In this document: piece by piece, positions 59,498 through 64,000 of the stretch
How positions within the stretch are numbered: position 1 is the stretch's first letter
How the letters are laid out: every line of letters begins with the position of its first letter
NCBI GenBank assembly: GCA_949825065.1
Contig: OX463842.1
Coordinates: 33,720,480-33,784,479, forward strand
From: Odontocerum albicorne
Lineage: Eukaryota > Arthropoda > Insecta > Trichoptera > Odontoceridae
Direction of reading: 5' to 3'
Length of the DNA stretch: 64,000 bases
Notes under the pieces: generated by a model
What the model saw: the letters and a program-made list of their open reading frames with translations, nothing else
Databases searched by the model: none
Told to the model about the DNA's origin: nothing
Translations under genes and position numbers: made by a program

Positions 59498-60449
59498 CTT
59501 ATGGCTTCTAGATACAATTCATAAGTCGCACATGTTTTAAATAATATATGAATTTTATAGAGCATGCACATTTTTTTCATCCACGATCCTCAAAAAATGT
59601 CGTTTTCTTTTATGCAAGCAACGAATGAAATTGAAACTGTCAAAAATAAAAATGGCGTGAAATAAACCAGCATGTCAAGTGGGCATTAGCATTAATCTTA
59701 ATATCTACATTCAAGTATCGTATGTCTATGGTTTCATTGTTTTCACGTTATTTAATGTGTATTTTCATATTTTATCTGTCAGTTAAAATATGATTAGACA
59801 CATCTTGAATTTATTTTTATTAATAAAACTGGGAGTTTTTTAATTCATCTATTTCACTAAAAAAATATCTTTACATTGTATATCTCTGTCACTTTTGATT
59901 TAAAAGCCAAAATAACATTTTTACAACCATTCCTCATGGCACACCAACAAATAAACTAACAAACAGGGGCGATAAGATAATTTTATTTGAAGTTAATCCC
60001 TTTTTTATTTTGCCTTAAAAATGTTGTGTGTACACCGGCTTACCAAAGGTTAAATAGTCGGCACCTTCGTTAATATTTTTTTGAATTTCATTCAGAATCG
60101 CGATAACACAAGTTTTATTGTGTTTTTGTTCTGAAAATCCAATAAAATGTTTACGCCGTATCGTAAAATTAAATTTAAATTCAATTTCGAATAATATTTC
60201 GTATACGTTATAAGCCATTCTGGCGCCCTTCTTCAAGTAGATCAGGAAAAACTCGGTTGTTGAAATTTCAATTTTTAATCCTACCTCCAGTTATAGCATT
60301 TTGGTATGTTCGCGGAACTCGTATATAATCCGAATGTTTCCAGTGTCGTTCGCTAATATAAACAATGCCGGAGAAAGAATTATGCTTTAATTCAAAAGTG
60401 AAATAAAAAAAAGAATACGCTACATGAGCATACATTTATTTCTTGAATC
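59498..60449. other. No recognised gene
   Basis: AT-rich. The 73-codon minus-strand frame at 60236-60015 is unrecognised. Confidence 0.4.
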
Positions 60450-60800
60450 TTAAAAAGGATATTTCTCTCTCTGCATACTCGTGCATACGATTGCCGAGAT
60501 AGAAATATATGACAGAGCAACAGTATTTCCTATCTCGACACTTACGTTTCCTTCTTTCAAAATATCATTCAAATGATCCAACCATACTTTTCTTGGTCTT
60601 CCTTTACCACGCCTTCCACTCACATTTGCACTGTATATTTGTTTTCTACACGCCCAGACCATCTCAGAATGATCTTCATCTTACTCAGTACATTATCCTT
60701 AAGTTCATATTCATTCCTTATCAATTTATTCCGTATTATCATACATTGTCATCCCGTGTGTAATTCTCAGTACACATATTTCTACAACATAAATCTTTTG
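60450..60800 (-). mobile_element. LINE family A fragment, minus strand
   Basis: The minus-strand frame 60662-60450 reads MVWACRKQIYSANVSGRRGK, then GRPRKVWLDHLNDILKEGNV, one of the best matches to the family consensus. The 3' block CATACCATCACG is missing; the copy ends in CTCTGCATACTCGTGCATAC. Upstream complements give NELIRNEYELKDNVLSKMK. Confidence 0.75.
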
Positions 60801-60989
60801 GTGTCATGTTAATTGATTTTTTTAATAATAAATCAAACATTATTTTCCTTTGTACCTGTTTTCTAATAAAACAGAAACTTTTTTATTCCGTTTACTTTTT
60901 TTTAATAACGCGTTATTGTTAAAACTCGTTATAAAAATGGGGAAACTTTTGTTGAAACAGTTTTGTAAACTTCGTAGATCTTTTTTAAC

Positions 60990-61330
60990 GAAATAATGGT
61001 CCAAATGAGTCATCAATTTGAAGATTTATTGAAAAAAATTAGGAAACTGGTTCGATTCTGGACAATAAGTCACCCATGCGTCTTCGTAGCGGGCGTTCAC
61101 TCGAAAACATAGCCGCGGTGAGAGAATGTGTTACGGAAACCCCAGGGACATCAATTCGTTATCGTTCACAATAATTATACGTTTCAAGAAGCACCTTACA
61201 GCGAATTCTCGCGAAAGATCTGGATCTTCATGCCTGCAAGATCCAACTGACCCAAGAACAAACCAGCAGACAGCAAAACTTAATCCGGCGCTCTTATTGG
61301 GACACCCTATATATAGGTACAATGAAAGTG
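60990..61330 (+). mobile_element. Fragment of another Tc1/mariner-like transposase, N-terminal part
   Basis: In broken frames: LRSGRSLENIAAVRECVTET, PGTSIRYRSQ, LYVSRSTLQRILAKDLDLHA, CKIQLTQEQ. This is the R..R..ENI..V...V...P..S.R.RS..L..S..SL.RIL.KDL.L..YKIQL.Q arrangement of a helix-turn-helix domain seen in a subset of insect mariner-like transposases. It ends in TTGGGACACCCTATATATAG, typical of the GGGTGTCCC ends of such elements. The catalytic domain is absent. Confidence 0.6.
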
Positions 61331-61609
61331 ATCAAAACTATTTATTTTTATAACTAAGTTACATTTTTTTTAATTTTTATGTTACGTATAATCTCAAAAA
61401 CGCTGCTCTGTATTTTTTTTTTCTAAAATATGTATAAATGTAATTTTTTTTTTGAGCAGAGATTTATTGTTTGTATTATAATATATAATATATCACAAAA
61501 ATACAGCGGCCATGGACATTATTTTAAAAGGAGAATTTCAGTGAAGTTTTATTTAAGTTTTCTTTTTATTTATGCGTATTCAAATTATAATTAAACTTAA
61601 ATCAAGGGT

Positions 61610-61960
61610 GACGACCTTTGCGACCTAGTTGGTAAGACGCTTGACTTCCAACCGGTGGTTTCGGGTTCGATTCCTAATGGTACCCGAAAAAAAAAAACAA
61701 GTGTCCTAGTCTGATAAAATTGTTCATCTGGTTACAATACTGGCAAGCGCAATACTTTAAGAGTGTTGTCGCATCTTGCGAATGTTGTTGCGTCTTCACG
61801 TACGAGGTAGTATTGCTAACACCTGCGATGACGAACTTCGAGTTCCGTGTCTGCTCCAGAAGCTCTGAACTGTATGGGTCGGTGGACCCGAAGACAATAT
61901 TGTCTCCCAGCCATGCTCTTCAATATGTCCGAATCACCAGTTTGAATATGTTGAAGGGTA
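61610..61960 (+). mobile_element. tRNA-derived SINE, family 2, plus strand
   Basis: Head ACGACCTTTGCGACCTAGTT with GGTAAGACGC (A box), GGTTTCGGGTTCGATTCCTA (B box), an A-rich linker, then CATCTGGTTACAATACTGGC, a CGTCTTCACGTACGAGG segment, GTGTCTGCTCCAGAAGCTCT and CATGCTCTTCAATATGTCCG. Best copy of family 2; the head is still readable as a polymerase III promoter. Confidence 0.7.
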
Positions 61961-62559
61961 CCATACGAATGGAAAAAAATAAAATGTTATTTTCTGTTTT
62001 TTTTAAATCAAATTGTAGTACGGTGTGAAACAAAATTATAACTTAAAAAATATTGTGTCGTATCCTCTCGATTCTTTCATCATTTAGTTCTGTAATCTTA
62101 AGTTGTTTTTTTTTTCATAAGTTTGCAGTTTATTTGCAGGGGCATCAAACGCCACGCCGTAACGGCTGGCTTTGGATTTAATATTTAAATTTTGACATTT
62201 TATGACGGTAACAAAATTTTTAAGTAAGTTTTTACGTCGCCGGGAATTCATCTTGATTTTTTTTAATTTCACTAATGGCGTTGTTTAAAAACAAACATAA
62301 TTATAACTAGTCGAAGAAGTAAATAATTTACATTTTAATTTTAAGTTTTATGTGTGACATTATATTATGTTTTTATGTTAACTCGTCAATTATGTCTGAT
62401 AGTCGGTGTGTTATACTAAAGAAGAATATGGAATTACTCACGTTTATTTCAAATTAATATGTCACAAAAAATGTATTTTATATGAAATTTTCATTTTGCT
62501 GCTTGAAATAAGAAATTTATTTAAAAAAAATTATATTTACCAGAAACTAAGATCTAATG

Positions 62560-62705
62560 AACGGTCTCTGTGGCCTAGTTTGATAGAACGCTTGCATTCC
62601 ACAGAGGGGGTTTCAGATTCGAATCCTTGTGGAATCTCGAAAAAAATATAACCTAGTTTTTCACATTAAGTCTTTTAACAACGGTTGGTTCGAAGAAAAT
62701 TCCAT
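62560..62705 (+). mobile_element. tRNA-derived SINE, family 1-like
   Basis: Head CGGTCTCTGTGGCCTAGTTT with GATAGAACGC, B box region CAGATTCGAATCC, then TTTTTCACATTAAGTCTTTT and AACAACGGTTGGTTCGAAGA. Truncated tail. Confidence 0.6.
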
Positions 62706-62734
62706 ATAGCAGGATAAATTATTAAACGAATATA

Positions 62735-62965
62735 TAAGTCAGAAGTGCACAGTGTGTGTTATAGGTAGACAGAAAAAATGGTTGGATGTTGAAGGTTCAG
62801 TAAAAAGCACGGATAAAATAAGATTATACATTATGAAATGTATGAATGTTTTGGAAGTGAAAGGAGTATGGTTGGATTGAAAAGTATAGAGATCTGATAC
62901 TCGTATATATCTGCTCCGCAAGGAAACATCGTGATGAGTTGCATATACTCGTATGTATGTAAAAT
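62735..62965 (+). mobile_element. LINE family A 3' end, diverged
   Basis: AAAAAATGGTTGGATGTTGA encodes the KWLDV segment; AAGGAAACATCGTGATGAGT is a variant of the 3' block, followed by an ATGT-type tail GTATGTATGT. Little protein is left. Confidence 0.5.
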
Positions 62966-63654
62966 TTTACTATCACAAAGTTCATGTTATTTTCAATTAC
63001 TTTTTGTTTCCTTTATAAGTTGAGTTAAGTATTAATGCTTAAAAGGCATATACCTTATAATATTATAAGTTCCGTGTCATCAAAACACACTTAATAGTTC
63101 CCATCTGAAAGCGAACAATCCAGCCAGACGTCTTTATGGCAACGAACCTCATTCATCGCGAAATTTATTATTTTGTTGAACATAATGTGCTCTTTGGAAT
63201 TTTGAAATATCCTTCATTTTATATTATGTGTTGATAGTGAATAGAGAATTATCTCCATTAATTTATATTCACCCTTTTATTTTGAACATATAAATGTAGT
63301 CGAATGTGCAGGCGCCGTCTGGAAATTTCAAAATCTTGATATCAGATTGTTATAGACACTGTTAGCTTCTCATGCAATTTCACGTACATCGCGGATACAC
63401 ATTATCTCAACGAAGTAATGCGTTATGAAAATCCTCTCAAATTCTTTTAAGTTTTTTTATAGTACTTAATGTGTTTTATCCAAAATAAATTTGAAAATAT
63501 TTAATCTATAACTGGGTAGACTGTTAATAAATTACAATAAATAATGTTTGTTTCCCTGTTCCTCTCTCAATGAGTGTTTTCATAACATATAAATTTAACA
63601 AAAAACGAGAATCCTGTATTCACGATATTAACCATACAAAGGGCACAAAGGATC

Positions 63655-63960
63655 TTCTTCTTCTAATGCCATGTCAGGTCTCTCCGATCTCGGCTATCAC
63701 TTTGGCAAAGGTCTCTCTGTCCTGCGCATTATAGAACAGCTCTTGGACTTATTGTATTCTGATCCACTCTCGCGTGTTGCGGAGCCTGGACATCTGTCTT
63801 TTTCCAGCATCACGCCGACCCTCAAATTCTCTTTTAAGAAAGAGCAGCAGGACTTGGTATTTGAAATCACACAGAACGTGGCCCAAATATGACACCTCCC
63901 TAATTTTGACGTTGGTCAGAAACTCTATTTTTGTTGCAACTCTTTAAAGTATATCGTGTT
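63655..63960 (-). mobile_element. LINE ORF2 C-terminal fragment, minus strand
   Basis: The complement reads FLTNVKIREVSYLGHVLC, FKYQVLLLFLKREFEGRRDA, GKRQMSRLRNTREWIRIQ, a stop, ELFYNAQDRETFAKVIAEIG. This matches the R....YLGH..R......L...I..G..EG.R..GR....WL.N...W......LF..A..R..F...IA ending of a LINE group common in insects. The 3' end is a GAAGAAGAAG run. Confidence 0.65.
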
Positions 63961-64000
63961 GGTGACCATACCTCTTAAAATAATCCAAATTTCAAACGCT

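Overview
The window is eukaryotic, AT-rich, intron-dominated DNA, most likely from an insect. The short GC-richer coding exons, GT/AG splice sites, mariner transposons, Penelope-like elements with hammerhead ribozymes, tRNA-derived SINEs and decayed non-LTR retrotransposons all point to an arthropod. The LINE tail family with a PRK-V..DQV ending and the frequent 8-mer TACTCGTA remind me of Lepidoptera; that last step is an impression, not a demonstration. There are no bacterial-type genes, operons or ribosome binding sites.

The only host gene seen is part of a giant plus-strand protocadherin of the Fat-like class (insect kugelei/fat2, vertebrate FAT1-3). Three clean exons lie at 28311-28417, 44073-44277 and 57482-57696. 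Their splice phases agree, and joined they encode about 175 residues: the end of one cadherin repeat, a whole repeat, and the start of the next. The introns between them are about 15.7 and 13.2 kb. A GC-rich segment ending at 10531 may be the preceding exon: its donor is in the right phase to complete the T-G motif at the start of the 28311 exon, but its upstream part is frame-disrupted. No further exon is visible to either side, so the window is a slice through the middle of a much longer gene.

The introns are a graveyard of mobile elements. (1) Three mariner copies at 30331-31524, 34168-35457 and 55606-56894; the middle one is full length with a single in-frame stop. (2) Penelope-like fragments at 205-515, 6545-7095, 11640-11785, 19050-19320 and 49813-50330; four of these loci together carry five hammerhead-type cores, and a separate hammerhead-like core of another type lies at 34004-34046. 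(3) A 3-kb DNA transposon with long inverted repeats at 21391-24358 and a broken transposase, next to a small non-autonomous relative. (4) At least eleven fragments of one LINE family sharing the same 3' end, plus fragments of several other LINE families. (5) Two main tRNA-headed SINE families, one of which shares its 3' tail with a Jockey-like LINE in this window. (6) Several tandem arrays (TA dinucleotide; 16-, 25-, 28-, 39-, about 50-, about 62- and 65-bp units) and one nearly perfect 159-bp palindrome.

Apart from the cadherin exons, essentially all open frames are shadows of repeats or chance frames. Family assignments rest on reading motifs by eye; no searches were run.
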